Positions 43,106 to 54,410 are shown, counted from the stretch's first letter. The stretch: DNA of 64,000 bases from Branchipolynoe longqiensis (GCA_030323885.1 CM059186.1:175324486-175388485); one strand, 5' to 3'. The notes: generated by a model from the sequence alone, not told the origin. A program made the numbers and translations.

Positions 43106-43430
43106 TTCAATGACCGGACGTGGTGACCAAATCGGTAAGCGTGGTAGCTTCTCATGTGGAGGGTCGCGGTTCGAATCCCAGACGAGTCAAACCAATGACT
43201 GACAGCATTGATACATGTCGCTACCTAGACTGGGACTTAAGAGGATAGGCAAAGGACTCGTTTGATCTATATCTGGATGATGTGGCTTAGTGAGATATTG
43301 GGTTATGGTGGCGGTAGTAGGGCAGCACTATAAAGTCATCATGAGTGTGCACTGCCACAAACCGGTATCCATCCTGACTTATCACGTTACATGACGCTAG
43401 GATGTAAAACCCCAACAAGGAACCTTCGTT
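43106..43430 (+). mobile_element. SINE family A with tRNA-like head
   Basis: The head has a B box 'ggttcgaatcc' and an A-box-like 'ggtgaccaaatcggtaagc'. The head differs from the copy at 48356, so two head variants share one body. Ends 'gacgctaggatgtaaaaccc'. Confidence 0.75.
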
Positions 43431-43675
43431 TCAGTGTAGCTGATACAGCAGCGTATGACGTCATTCTACCACAAAAGGCCTTGATCACATGCACGTGCAG
43501 CTGTAGGACAGAGTGCACAAACAAGTTAATAGAAATGGCCAATCCTACTACCTAGTGCGCCTAATAGTCGCCGATAAACACTGCACTCCTATAAGTAATT
43601 GCACAAGCATAAGGGAGCAGGGATGTAGCGTTCTAAACTGACCTATTTATTGAACTGTGTCTGCCTTTCCGTTCA

Positions 43676-44110
43676 GATTTGGTTGGTTGTTGGAGTTTTA
43701 CATCTTGGCAACATCTAAGGTCATATCAGGACGGGTACCAACTTGTGACAGTGTGCACTCATGGTGACTTTATAGTGATTCCCCACTGGGAGACCAGGCC
43801 AGCAGCACCATGACCTGATATCCCACTCAGTCATAATATCCTGACACTGAGCTAACCGGACCAGACGGGGTGGCCGAATGAGTTAGAGCGTCCATCTCCC
43901 GTTTTGCTAGACCGTGGGTTCGAACTCTGGTCGAGTCAAACCAATAACTTGAACATTGATACATATCGCTTCCGAGCCTGGCGTTCAGCATTATTAGGAT
44001 ATATGTTGCTAGGACGTAAAACAACAACAAACAAACTGTGCTAACCAGTCCTTGTATCAACCACTTCCCCCACCTTCCATTGAATAAACTATTACTGCGA
44101 CCCGGTGTTG
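43676..44110. mobile_element. SINE A (reverse) with nested forward SINE A
   Basis: The reverse copy (43676-43857, resuming at 44040) is interrupted by a forward, internally deleted copy at 43858-44039. The direct repeat gctaacc at 43851-43857 and 44040-44046 marks a 7-bp target duplication. The inserted copy joins 'gcattattaggatat' directly to 'atgttgctaggacgtaaaac'. Confidence 0.8.
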
Positions 44111-44593
44111 CAGTTTCCACGGTATGCCAGTTTGCGAGGGACACATACATTCAAATGCATTGTCAATAGTCGTGAGCAAATCTTCATACAGAAAAAGTCA
44201 AATATCTCTCAAATTACACCACCTAGAAACCACCCGTTTGGCACACATACAGAAAACATATTCAACAAACAGGTTATATTAGATTTATAAGGTCAGGGTT
44301 CTTGATTTCTATTAAATTTGGATGAAACTAATGTTTTGCATTGCGCGTACCGTCAAACTCAAAGCATTGTCAATGGTCGTGAGCAATCTTCATACAGAAA
44401 ATACTGAAAAAGTGAAATATCTCTAAAACCACACCACCTAGAAACAAATCCCCTGGTACACATATAGAAAACATCTTTACCAAAAAATTATATTAAATTC
44501 ATAAGGTTAGTGACGATGCTGTTCGATTTTGACGCATGTGCAGAAGCGACGTGTCCCTCGCAAACTGGTGTACCGCGGAAACTGCAACACCAG
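44101..44593. mobile_element. MITE with long TIRs ('ccggtgttgcagtttcc')
   Basis: Left 'ccggtgttgcagtttccacg' and 'gccagtttgcgagggacac' are inverted at the right end, giving TIRs of about 45 bp. Inside, two related units ('gcattgtcaatagtcgtgag', 'gcattgtcaatggtcgtgag') form a tandem pair. Confidence 0.75.
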
Positions 44594-44746
44594 CACACTG
44601 GACTTCAGTCCTTCCTGCGGGACCAGCGGAACTCAACTCAGAAAACATATTAGTCCACACAGCATATTACCTACATGTGCAACTTGTTGACAGCAAGTTG
44701 CACTCGACAAATCTACATCAGGTGCACCGGATGTGATGGTTGATTA

Positions 44747-45292
44747 GGCCCTGTCACATTACGGCGTATGGCGTTAGCGTATGCCGGCGTATGCGGTTTT
44801 CGACCCATACACCGTCATACGCCGTCATACGCCGTCATACGCTATGCACGAGGTCCCAGCGGCATCGGAGGCGTACATCCAGCCTATGCCTAACCTATGC
44901 CTAACCTATGCCTAACCTATGCCTAACCTACCCCTAGCCTATGGCGGTGTATTCAAAGCGTATCCCAACCTATGCGCAGCGTACTGTGATGAGGTTTGAC
45001 AGTTACGCCCAACCTATGCCGACGTACCCCTAACATATGCGTAACCTATGGCGGCGTATGAATAGCATATGCCTGGCGTATGAGCAGCGTATGATCCATA
45101 CGCTGCCATACACTGAACATTTTGAGCAAGGAAATAGGCTTGTTGGAGGATCGGCGTATGACGGCGTATGACAGAGTATGATGGCGTATGCGTAGCGTAT
45201 GTGTAGCATATGGCGGCGTATACCGACGTATGTGACGTAACACGCTTACGCCGCCGTACGCTCCCGCAAAAAACCCTAATGTGACAGCCCCT
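44747..45292. mobile_element. Non-autonomous Harbinger element, TTA-flanked
   Basis: Left 'ggccctgtcacattacggcg', right 'cctaatgtgacagcccct', target duplication TTA (44744-44746 and 45293-45295). Full of gcgtatg and 'aacctatgcct' words. Its two ends match the corresponding ends of the 3266-8726 transposon closely, so it is probably an internal-deletion relative. Confidence 0.88.
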
Positions 45293-45752
45293 TTAGATGG
45301 GACAGCTTTAAGAATATTCCACGGATTTGAGACGCCGACTTAGCAGAACTGATTTGAGGTCATCAATTGTTTTACTGTTGACTCATCTTTCACAGATTGG
45401 GGTAAGCTGTTGAAGGAGCAACATATGGATTAACGAAACCACTATGCAGGCACCGTGACGTCTCGGCGTGCTACGTTGTGACACGTGATCGGAGAGGCGT
45501 GTTTTCATTGGTTCTTGCACCCAACATCTCAACAGCGGCTCAACAAAATAGAGCAAATCCTATTTTGTTGGATGTTGCATCCAACAATTTGTTTATTTTG
45601 TAAAATGAGTGATGTACTGAGCCAACGTTGCACTCACCACATTGTACCTCAAGTTGCACAACTTGTTGCGCTATGTGCACTGATGTAAACGCAGCGTAGC
45701 GTCAGTAGTGTGATGGGCGGCAATAAGAGAGAATGGTGGAAAGTGGGATATA

Positions 45753-46276
45753 CAGTATACCCCCGTTAAACCAAACTTGAAGGACCCTAGAAATTTGTTT
45801 TGATTAACCGATCATTGGTATAACCGAGCTTTAGCTTCGACTTTGACTTGGTTTTGGCAAAAACGTGGGTGCATTATGAAAGTAATATACAATGTATGTG
45901 GACACTTTGATTATTGTCTTTTATGTATATACAGTATAACCCTGTTAAACCAAGCTTGGTTAGACCAAACTATCAGTTAATCTAAACCTTTTTCGGCGGC
46001 CTGGCAAATTACTACCATTTATCATATAAAAAAGTCTCAGATGACCTTATAACCACATGAAAGTTTGGTTTAACCATACCGGAAGCGGCCTGGGGTCCGA
46101 CAATTTTGTTTTGATTAACCGATAACCGATCGGTTAACCGATAATTTGGATTAACCGACTTTGGTTTAACCAACGTTTTTATATTATAAATGGTAGTATT
46201 TTGCCAGGCCGGCATAAAAAGTTTGGATTAACCGATCATTTGGTTTAACCGAGCTTGGTTTAACGAGGTTCTACTG
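45753..46276. mobile_element. pogo/Tigger-like MITE, TA-flanked
   Basis: Ends 'cagtatacccccgttaaacc' and (inverted) 'cagtagaacctcgttaaacc', with TA at 45751-45752 and 46277-46278. A further 'cagtataaccctgttaaacc' start at 45931 suggests a nested or duplicated end. The interior repeats 'gattaaccgat' and 'ggtttaacc'. Confidence 0.8.
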
Positions 46277-46394
46277 TATACAGTAACTTTATACTATGAA
46301 GATAGTACACAACACGGCCATTTGATGATCTCTATCTAAAGTTGCATTATCCGATGGTTTTGACTTGCAGTCATTGTCCATGTAAGTATCAATC

Positions 46395-46870
46395 AATCAA
46401 TGGGTGCCGTCTTCCCGAAGAAGGTTGGATGCAATGGACCTCCATCTCTTCCTGTCATTCGTTCCTCTCACGCATTCCGCATAGCTCATTGCTGTCCACT
46501 CAGTGATGTTGTCCATCCATGATGTTCTCCTTCTCCCTCTTGGTCTTTTCCCTTCTATCTTCCCTTGCAGTATTCTTCTCTGTGATTCCTGGTGTCGTAT
46601 CATGTGGCCAAAGTATTTAATTTTTCTGTTTTTGATCATTTGTACTATCTGTCTCTTTATTTTCATTCTTGTTAGGACCTCCACGTTGCTTATCATTGCT
46701 GTCCATGGAATTTATAACATTCTTCTGTATTGCCACATTTCAAATGCCTCGAGCTTTGTTGTTATTGCTTTCTTCAAAGTCCATGTCTCGCAGCAATATA
46801 AAAGTGTAGACCACACATAGCATTTTAGCAGTCGGAGTCTTGTTTTTATATTTATGTCTCTAGATGTTAG
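46395..46870 (-). pseudogene. LINE RT C-terminal fragment with (caat)n tail
   Basis: The minus-strand frame 46397-46696 reads 'KYFGHMIRHQESQRRILQG', 'GRRRTSWMDNITEWT' and 'RKRWRSIASNLLREDG', the familiar post-RT end of endonuclease-RT LINEs. The 3' tail is (attg)n on that strand. More LINE-like sequence in another frame continues to about 46870. No catalytic motif is left. A related fragment is at 54815-55175. A left end of the TTAA MITE lies just before it (46339-46382). Confidence 0.75.
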
Positions 46871-48355
46871 TACTTTCTGCATCTTTAGAAATGTTCTTTA
46901 GGCATGTAAGTATATTAGGTTGATAATCTACATTAAGGTTATTATGACGTAATTTATTATGTAAATGACCATTTTTGGAGAGTTTTTGAAACTGTGAAAC
47001 TGTGCTAATGTGTTTTGTGGCCAAGTGGACAAAATCAACCATGTACTCATCTTTAGTTGGCAAAGTTCGACGCACAATTCAATGATAGCTGAGAAGGTGA
47101 AATGTCAGATTCACACTAGATGGTTCCCAGGTAAACACCATAGACTACACCCGAAACACAAACGCAGCTTCCTAGAGAAGACATCTATTATCTCGGGCTG
47201 CACTATCTGGAATGAACCTGCCACTCAGAATTGAAAAAAAATAGAAAGCATTGGGAGGAGGAGCAGATTTACAGCAATGGGGAACGCCTCAGCCTTTCAC
47301 CCTCCAACTGACCGCCTTCAACGTAGGATTACCTTAAACAGGTAGGGGTCATGGCTTGGAATTCGAAACGTCTTGCTTTCTCAAGGCATATTGAAAAACC
47401 AAGACAGTTTACATTATAGAAATAAATAGGGGTGAGCTGTCACAGTCTGCAGCTACTTTAATAATGAGGATGGAACCTAACAAAATATATTAAAATGGGC
47501 ATTACAAGTTTCTATGAAGAAAATGCTCCTGCGTATGGTATGTTCATAATATTCAATTAAAACTACATTAAAATAAAGAGATAATCTTATTTTGGCAATA
47601 ACATTGTGCTGTTTGTATTCTGGAATTAGTCATATTTACTGGTGAACCACCATGGTCTATTTAAAAATGTACTTTTCTTATAATCAAAATCCTGGACATA
47701 GTTAATGAGAAATAACCAAAGATATGAACAAATCAGGATGGGTCGCATCATATAAGCCATTACTCTAATGTACACACAGGCAGATGGGTTGATGTTTTAG
47801 CAGTCCATAGAAGGATGGCCACTGAAGGTGGGTGTGGGTGTGGGTGTGGGTGCAGAGTGGGATTTCTCTATGTGTCTTGCCAGTGTTAAAGTGCTGCTTT
47901 GCATTGCAGAGAACAAATACGAAACTAATAATGGCGATTTGTTTTGAAAAATTGAAGTCAGGAGCCGAGGCATGTGCAAGAACATAATTGATATATGGAA
48001 GAAAGACACTACCGATGCTTTTTTATTGAAATCATGTTGACTGATTTCTGCTACTGCCAGAAATAGATCAGAGATAAATGAACAATTGTTTATTCCTTAA
48101 AAAACAGACGACATTTGGCTGTTATAACGGTAATGAATCATCGAAACAATAATGTTGCTTACATTAGTCTTTCTTTTCTTCTTTTTATTTGGTATATCAC
48201 ACACATTGTGAAAGATAAACAATAGTTAGTATATGCAAATAAATAAGCACCTCTTATGATCATTTTTTAAATCAATTTAAAATATATTAAATGTAGTTTA
48301 TTCATCAAATAACGTCTTTTGTCGGCGTCAGATGTATTTGAGTTTGTACAGTTTT
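46871..48355. other. Unassigned
   Basis: About 1.5 kb of AT-rich DNA. A short (tgtggg)n-like tract lies at 47830-47852. No gene recognised. Confidence 0.4.
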
Positions 48356-48718
48356 CAGGACCAGATGGGATGGCCGAATGAGTAGAGCGTCCGTCTCCTG
48401 TTTTGGGAGATCGGGGGATCCGAACCCATGGGTTTGTGGGTTCGAACCCTGATCGAGTCAAACACAAGACTTAAAAATTGATACTTGTCACTTCCTAACC
48501 TAGCGCTCGGCATTATTAGGATAGGGAAAGGACTGGTTGGCTCAGTGTCAGGATAATGTGACTGAGTAGGATATCAGGTCATGGTGCTGGTGGCCAGGTC
48601 TCCCAGTGGGGCAGCACTATGAAGTTGCCATGAGTGCGCACCGTCACAAGTTGGTACCCTGATATAAGAATCCTGATATGACTTTAGATGTTGCTAGGAC
48701 GTAAAACAACAACAAACA
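48356..48718 (+). mobile_element. SINE family A, full-length reference copy
   Basis: The tRNA-like head starts at 'ccagatgggatggccgaatg' with A-box 'tggccgaatgagtag' and B-box 'ggttcgaaccc'. The body carries 'cggcattattaggatagg', 'ggctcagtgtcaggataatg' and 'ggggcagcactatgaag'. The tail is 'gttgctaggacgtaaaacaa' with (caa)n. About 360 bp. The head duplicates a short stretch ('cgaacccatgggtttgtggg'). It is the best guide to the other copies. Confidence 0.85.
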
Positions 48719-48723
48719 ACAAA

Positions 48724-48870
48724 ACAATTTTCTGAAATAAATACATTAGATTGGATATTTAGAATCTACTTTACTTTAGCTTGAAGTAACCTTTATTTCA
48801 AATACGTGGCTTTGGAGATATTTGATTTGAAAACATGCCAAATTAATTTTTCACAAGCACATCAAAACTC
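48724..48870 (+). mobile_element. TTAA MITE, partial
   Basis: 'ttctgaaataaatacattag' through 'acatgccaaattaattt' matches the family interior. The terminal repeats are absent. Confidence 0.6.
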
Positions 48871-48882
48871 GGACGCCATACG

Positions 48883-49083
48883 GTGCAGGTAACAAAAAAG
48901 GCAACAAGAGGTAGTGATGGCCCCAGACTGATAAGAAACAGAGCCAACAACAGATCATATGAGAGGAGTACTGAGTACATGAAGGCAAGGGAATGGAATA
49001 CACTGGGAGTAGAAGAAAGAACTACAGGGACAATAGAAACATATAAAAGATTAATCAAAAGAGAGCTAAATGCACTTCTAGAC
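48883..49083 (+). pseudogene. LINE C-terminal fragment
   Basis: The frame 'RSYERSTEYMKAREWNTLGV' to 'TYKRLIKRELNALLD' follows the common LINE ending in which an Arg/Trp-Asn pair precedes a helical 'F/YK..L' stretch. A stop and an A-rich region with (taaa)n-like repeats follow. It occupies the position where the preceding MITE is broken. Confidence 0.5.
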
Positions 49084-49583
49084 TAATGACAACAACAAAT
49101 AAAATGAATTAAAAAATTTAAAAAAAAGATAGATAAATAAATAAATAGAAAATACACTGATAATTCAAGCAAAGTTTTACATACAAAAGGTAAACTTTAA
49201 ACTTAAAATCAAAACCTAATTACCACTAACACAGCAAGTTGAAGACATTCAGAGAAATTAACTATTGGTAATGAAACAATTATCTGATGTATAACGAACA
49301 AACTCACAGAGGTTTGGGGGATGTGGGAGAATGCTTACAAACAGAGAAAGAATGCATGTAGTAGTTAGCTACACAACAAATGAAAGTGATAAAAAGAAGC
49401 GGAGTCACAAGACTATTACTCTCTAGTGGCGAAAACAAATCATTAGACTTAACCGTTATGGGCAGCATAAATACACCCATCACAACAACAAAAACACAAA
49501 AAAACTTCCGCAATAACAGGTTCTATTCATTTTACCTGGCTTAATATTCACGTATATGCATGCAGCAACACATCAGTATCTAA
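49084..49583. other. Unassigned
   Basis: A-rich at first, then AT-rich DNA with no recognised feature; 'aataacaggttctatt' near 49511 resembles the TTAA MITE interior. Confidence 0.4.
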
Positions 49584-50139
49584 AGCCGTGTTCACACGGG
49601 CAAAATGTGAAGCGAATTAGACAAATCGATTTATATGAAGAGATTTAGCCGCCCGTTCACACGGGCAGCGCTTCAAGGCAGAAGTGGATATCTGCGCATG
49701 AGCAAGTCCAGACTAACCAGCGCCACTTTGGGTTCGTCGACGTCGGTGGGTTCAGCCTAGATATGTATGGACTGAATCGTATTGGTTTGGAACGGACAAA
49801 ACTTCTGCTGGGCAGTGAAAACATTAAAATAAATCATGAAAAAAATATCTGTGCCCAGCTAGCGGCTTCATAGACTAAATTATATAATATGCGCTTTTGA
49901 TCGATCGACTGGAAAGTCAACAAACTAAGGTCTCGACTGCGCATGCGTGTCACTTCCTTAATCCGCCTCACAGAAATCGCCTCACGTAAACTACCTCGAT
50001 AGGTTGTTTACAGGATGCGCATCACAGAAATCGATTCAGCCCTAATTCGACTCAGACGCCCGTTCACACGGGAAATGTGCGTCGAACTAGGCAAGTCGCT
50101 TTCTACGAATCGATTTACATTGCCCGTGTGAACACAGCT
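49584..50139. mobile_element. 556-bp MITE 'agccgtgttcacacggg', TAA-flanked
   Basis: Termini 'agccgtgttcacacgggcaa' and the inverted 'agctgtgttcacacgggca'. Target duplication TAA (49581-49583 and 50140-50142). Words 'gaatcgattt' and 'cgcctcac' recur near both ends. The centre shares a ~200-bp block ('ctagatatgtatggactgaa' to 'aaatatctgtgc') with 54411 and 60567. Confidence 0.85.
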
Positions 50140-50142
50140 TAA

Positions 50143-50630
50143 GTGGGAAATGTAGGATCAAATTTATGTATGTGTATACGTTTTGAAAATGTTATGCTTT
50201 CTCCAGCTTTAGACACCCATCTACAATGACAATATTATACCGACCAAGCGTGTGCAGGATTATTGTAGCTTCTACTTCTTTGTCCATTCATCAGTACTTT
50301 AAAAAGCACTCTTTTCTTCTATGTCCGGTAAGGCACACACAGAAGGACATGGCAACTGTTTGGAGATTTGCGTGATGGAGGTTACCAACGAAACGCTTAT
50401 GTCACCATACCACTTGCTGCACTAGAAGAATTGATGTGTTATTTTATAGCCATTGCCAAGACTTTAAAATTTAACTAATTTAATTAAAGGAAACCATCAC
50501 AGGCCCGTTTTGATAATGACAATAACTGCAACCAAATATTGTATAATAAACTTTAAAACTATATCTGTCTGTACACGTAGAGGTAGATGGTGGTGTTGGA
50601 GAGGGAGCGGTGAGTAATTGAATCCATTCG
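50143..50630. other. Unassigned
   Basis: No feature recognised. Confidence 0.4.
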
Positions 50631-50634
50631 TTAA

Positions 50635-51396
50635 AGTTGCATAGTCCAATAGCTTTTGAGTTTCTTCCATTTTCTGAGATAAATAAATAATACGAATTGC
50701 GACGAAGGAGGAACAGAGGCGAGGGTGGAGAAAAAATATTTTATTCAAAACTATTAAAATGAGGCAATGACAATGAGAGACAGGGAGGAATAATGCAAGC
50801 GTGGTAATCACACTCCAGGACAGGACCTGCCGGCGGGGCCAGGCCAGGGAGAGTCAGTCGGGAGGGAGGAGCCCCGAAGAGCCCTCCACCCTAGGAAGAG
50901 AAAGAGAGAAAAGAAAAAAGAAAAAGCATGGGTGGGTGGGTGGAAACAAGTGAGGCAGCTGGAGGAGGGCAGGAGGCGGAGTGGCTGGATGCAGCGGCGG
51001 GCGCGGTTATAAGGGCAGGGCCAAGGGGGGGGGGGGGGGGGGGGGGGGGGGTGAACTAACCAGTAACTCTGTCACCCAGCAGGCAGGGCGTGGGGTGGGG
51101 TGGAGGGGTCGTCCTCCTCCGCTGCGAATCTACGTTACATTAGTTCGAAGTAACTTTTACTTTAATGACTTACATTGGAGATATTTGGTGTGAAAACATG
51201 CCAAATTAATGTTGGCAAGTATGTCAAAAGTCCGATAGGATAAGGTTCAGCAGTAACTGGTTCTAATTAAAGTGAGTATTCAACAACAAATGGCAAATAA
51301 GTGCACCAGTATTTAAGTGGATACCGGTATGTATGATCAAATCTAGATAAGCATTTTGGTTTTGAAAAGGTGATGCTTTCATCGGACTATGCAGCT
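50635..51396 (+). mobile_element. TTAA MITE copy 5, interrupted by solo YR terminus
   Basis: TTAA at 50631-50634 and 51397-51400. Both MITE halves are recognisable: left to about 50696, right from about 51130 ('ttacattagttcgaagtaac'). Removing 50697-51129 leaves about 329 bp, close to the 346-bp standard. Confidence 0.88.
50697..51129 (-). mobile_element. Solo YR-retrotransposon terminal unit (A-B)
   Basis: In sense (minus): the A part has 'attcgcagcggaggagga' at its start and a TATA-like 'gcccttataaccgcgc'. Next come the gag-leader-like pyrimidine tract and then the B part with recombinase-tail codons ('agggctcttcgggg' context) and AATAAA near 50740. Ends are imperfect inverted repeats ('attgcgacgaagg' and 'attcgcagcggagg'). 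Contains 27 consecutive G at 51025-51051. No body genes. Confidence 0.75.
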
Positions 51397-51400
51397 TTAA

Positions 51401-51790
51401 TATAGTTAATACCCAGCCAAATTAGCTTAAAGGTTTTGCTCACCCGAATTCCTTTCATGACTATTCAATATGTTGTAGCTGAATACTGATATTCTATGAA
51501 TATCAACTGCATTTCACTTAGAATAGTCGTGAGATATTCGGTTTAATGTTTCCATTCTTCATGTATGGGCGGGAGAGGGGAAATTGCATAGGTTATAATG
51601 ACGCAATCAAAGCGCTTCAAATTCACTATTACTCAACGTATGTGTTGTTATACTTTCCTTCGGGATTTCTAATGCAGTGAACTTCACTTTTTTAGCCGTT
51701 CTCTTTCATTAATTGCCCATGATTCTGAACATGTTTCAGTTTTATTTTATAGAGAAACCCTATCTAACTGTGTTAGCATTATGTGACTTA
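51401..51790. other. Unassigned
   Basis: No feature recognised. Confidence 0.4.
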
Positions 51791-52180
51791 AGCTAAGATT
51801 CCTTACACGCGGTATGCGGCATGCGAATGCGAATGTGGCAAAAAATCGAAATGCCTTGAAGTCAATGGGCTACATCCCTTACACGCGGTATGCGAATGCG
51901 AATGCGAATGCGGCAACTCAATCGGTCCCTGTAGCGATCGGTGCGGCATGCGGCATGCGGTATGCAAATAGAAACGTCAGTCGCACTGGCCATTAGTTTT
52001 AGATTAAGAGAGGCGACTGATCATTACGGAACGGTCACACCCAGTGGTGCTGAGGGGAAACATATGGTATTGGTGGTGGGGGGTAGACGCTTGCCTCTTA
52101 CCGCATAGAAGGAATCTTCCCATTCGCATACCGCATGCCACATACCACATACCGCATACTGTGTAGAAGGAATCTTAGCT
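51791..52180. mobile_element. 390-bp MITE with gcatgcg array, TTA-flanked
   Basis: Termini 'agctaagattcctta' and inverted 'agctaagattccttctac'. TTA at 51788-51790 and 52181-52183. Left and right subterminal arrays of 'gcggcatgcgaatgcg' and 'accgcatgccacatacc' words in opposite orientation. Confidence 0.88.
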
Positions 52181-52229
52181 TTAGTCTACAACTGAGGAAG
52201 GACATTTAAAAGAAAATTAGCAAGCACGT

Positions 52230-52390
52230 ACAAATTCTGATGCCATAATATTAAATTACATTAGTATTTACCTTTATCTGGCATTGTATGTGTAGTAAGT
52301 ATACCGGTATCTAAGTTCAAGATGTAGAATCAAAACTAGATAACTGGTTTTGGAAATGTGATGCTTTCATCAAATTATACAGCGTTATGG
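52230..52390 (+). mobile_element. TTAA MITE, 3' partial
   Basis: 'gcaagcacgtacaaattctg' to 'gatgctttcatcaaattata' matches the last third of the family. The end is degenerate. Confidence 0.6.
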
Positions 52391-52465
52391 ATACTAGATC
52401 ATTGGTTATGTGATTAAGCTTGCACAATTTGAATATACTCACAATTTCTATGTATCCATTTCTAA

Positions 52466-53025
52466 TAGCCCTGTCACACTACGACATATCTCACCGGCGT
52501 GCCGCCAATGCGCAAAATCACTTTTAATCGTCAAGATACGTCAAACTTTTCGGCGTCAGCACAACATATTGGTAGTGTGTGGCCGATGTTGTGGTAACGT
52601 ATATCGATGTGTGCGAAAAAAAACTAAAATGTTTTGGCACGCCGTCCTGATATGACCTTAGATGTAGGTAGGACATAAAACAACAAAGCAACATTTTGGC
52701 GCAACATTGTGGGCACGACCCTGACGCGTGCGCGACGTGTGCTTGGCATTCGCATTACATTATTCCAGCGATGTCGATGTGCTTCTGACGTTGCCATAAT
52801 ATTGGCTCCCGCGGGTTGTCGCGCGTTGTCGCACGTCGAAAGTTTTGTGCAAGCACAAAACTTTGCTGATACCCTGACGCGCGTCACCGACCGTTGCCGT
52901 CCATCAATGATTACCAATGCGTGCCTAACAAGCGCGTAATGCTTCCAGACGTCTCCCGATGTTTCGCCAAAAAGTGACACACGTTGACGCGCGTTGGCGA
53001 GAAACGTCGTAATGTGACAGCACCA
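52466..53025. mobile_element. 560-bp MITE, CTGTCA ends, TAA-flanked
   Basis: Termini 'tagccctgtcacactacgac' and inverted 'tggtgctgtcacattacgac'. TAA at 52463-52465 and 53026-53028. Arrays of 'gacgcgcgt', 'gcgcgttg' and 'aacgtcg' words. A SINE A tail fragment is embedded at 52647-52690. Related remnant at 32395-32700. Confidence 0.85.
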
Positions 53026-53136
53026 TAATATAATTCGAAGCCAAATCACACGCTGAACATAGAACACAGAAAGCAAATCTCCGTCGTGTAACTAACTACT
53101 TTAAATTATCCACCAGCGGAACACGCTGGTGTTTAG

Positions 53137-53200
53137 TTTGTTTGTTTGTTGTTGTTTTACGTCCTGTCAACATCTAAGGTCATATCATGACGGGGCCGGT
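53137..53200 (-). mobile_element. SINE A tail fragment, reverse
   Basis: 'gttgttgttttacgtcctgt' followed by 'catctaaggtcatatcatga'. Confidence 0.7.
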
Positions 53201-53265
53201 GTTTACTTGTTAGTACTCCACCCCCACACCCTGACACTCACACCCACATAACACACATCCACCTA

Positions 53266-53671
53266 GATAAATGATTCTCACCCTGTACTTGCAGTACATG
53301 GGTGAATACCAACCCTATATAAAAGCTGTCGAAAAAGCAGGGAAATGAAATGAGAGCCTAATTTCACAATCTAAGAAGCAACAATTATTCTTTATATATG
53401 TCTTCATATTTTCCCACTACCTTTGAGTTGAAAAATATAATAAAACATATAGTTTAATAGAATTTAAAGGTGAAATCGACAGCATTCTATGGCCTCCATC
53501 TTGTCTTTTGGCATTCTCCCCCTTTTCACCAACTCTGTGCCAATATAAGTACCCATTTGATACTGAAGACACACATTCTTCTGCCTTTTCGATACTAAAG
53601 CTATTTTCACCAGTATTTACACTACGTTGTCATTCACCTGTGTACTACAAGTACCAGGTGAATCTGTTATC
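53266..53671. mobile_element. 406-bp MITE, TA-flanked, copy 2
   Basis: Collinear with 40086-40489. TA at 53264-53265 and 53672-53673. Internal differences, including 'atcgacagcattctatgg' versus 'attgatggcgttctatca', show independent ageing. Confidence 0.85.
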
Positions 53672-53673
53672 TA

Positions 53674-54084
53674 ACATCCACCCTGCCTGTAGCGCCTATC
53701 ATCAACGAACCGGATATTCCCAACACCAGATAAAACTTCTAATTCACACAGGCGGAGACAATGTTGTATATAATGGCTGTTTATTCAGGTAGATGTCAGG
53801 TCATCATGTACAGGGTGGTTATCATGCTACTTAGTCCCTAGGGAATTCGCCCGTCCCCACAGTTGATGTTAGGCTGGAACCGAACCCTCAACCCTACCCG
53901 TTCAGTGTCTTATGAGCCGTGTGTGGGTGGGTGAGTGAAGATTAGGCTTGAGGAGTTGTCCGGTTGACGTCTGGAGGCGAAGTGCAGAACGTGGAGGTGG
54001 TTTGAATTCGAATCGGCAGGTCACGTGATCGTTTTTGGAGGGAAACTGAGAGCGCTTGTGTAAACGCACCACTACATCGTTCAT
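53674..54084. other. Unassigned
   Basis: No clear element. 53915-54080 contains words related to the MITE family that follows. Confidence 0.4.
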
Positions 54085-54410
54085 ATAAATCGATTTGCCT
54101 AAATCGCTTCACAATTGCCCGTGTAAACACGGCTATAGACTAAATTATATAATATGCGCTTTTGATCGACCGAAAAGTCAACAAACTAAGGTCTCGACTG
54201 CGCATGCGTGTGATGTCCTTAATCCGCCTCAGTGCGTTCACACGGGCAAAATAAATCGATTCACAGAAATCGACTCACGTAATCGACTGCACAAGTGGTT
54301 TACAGTATTGGGATCACAGAAATCAATTCCGCCCTAATTTGACTCAGATGCCCGTTCACACGCGAAATGTGCATCGAACTAGGCAAGTCGATTTCTACGA
54401 ATCGATTTAT
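54085..54410. mobile_element. MITE 'cgtgttcacacggg' family, fragment
   Basis: Parts of the family seen whole at 60567-61162, in scrambled order: an end 'gcccgtgtaaacacggct' at 54117 and the later block 'gttcacacgggcaaaataaa' at 54236. It stops at 'cgatttat', where the next copy begins. Confidence 0.6.

Noticed and set aside
48360..48440. Possible tRNA gene
   Set aside because: A and B boxes are present, but the sequence runs into a SINE body shared by other loci and the acceptor stem does not pair; it is a SINE head. The same holds for 43106, 43870, 16066 and 56200-56300 (minus).
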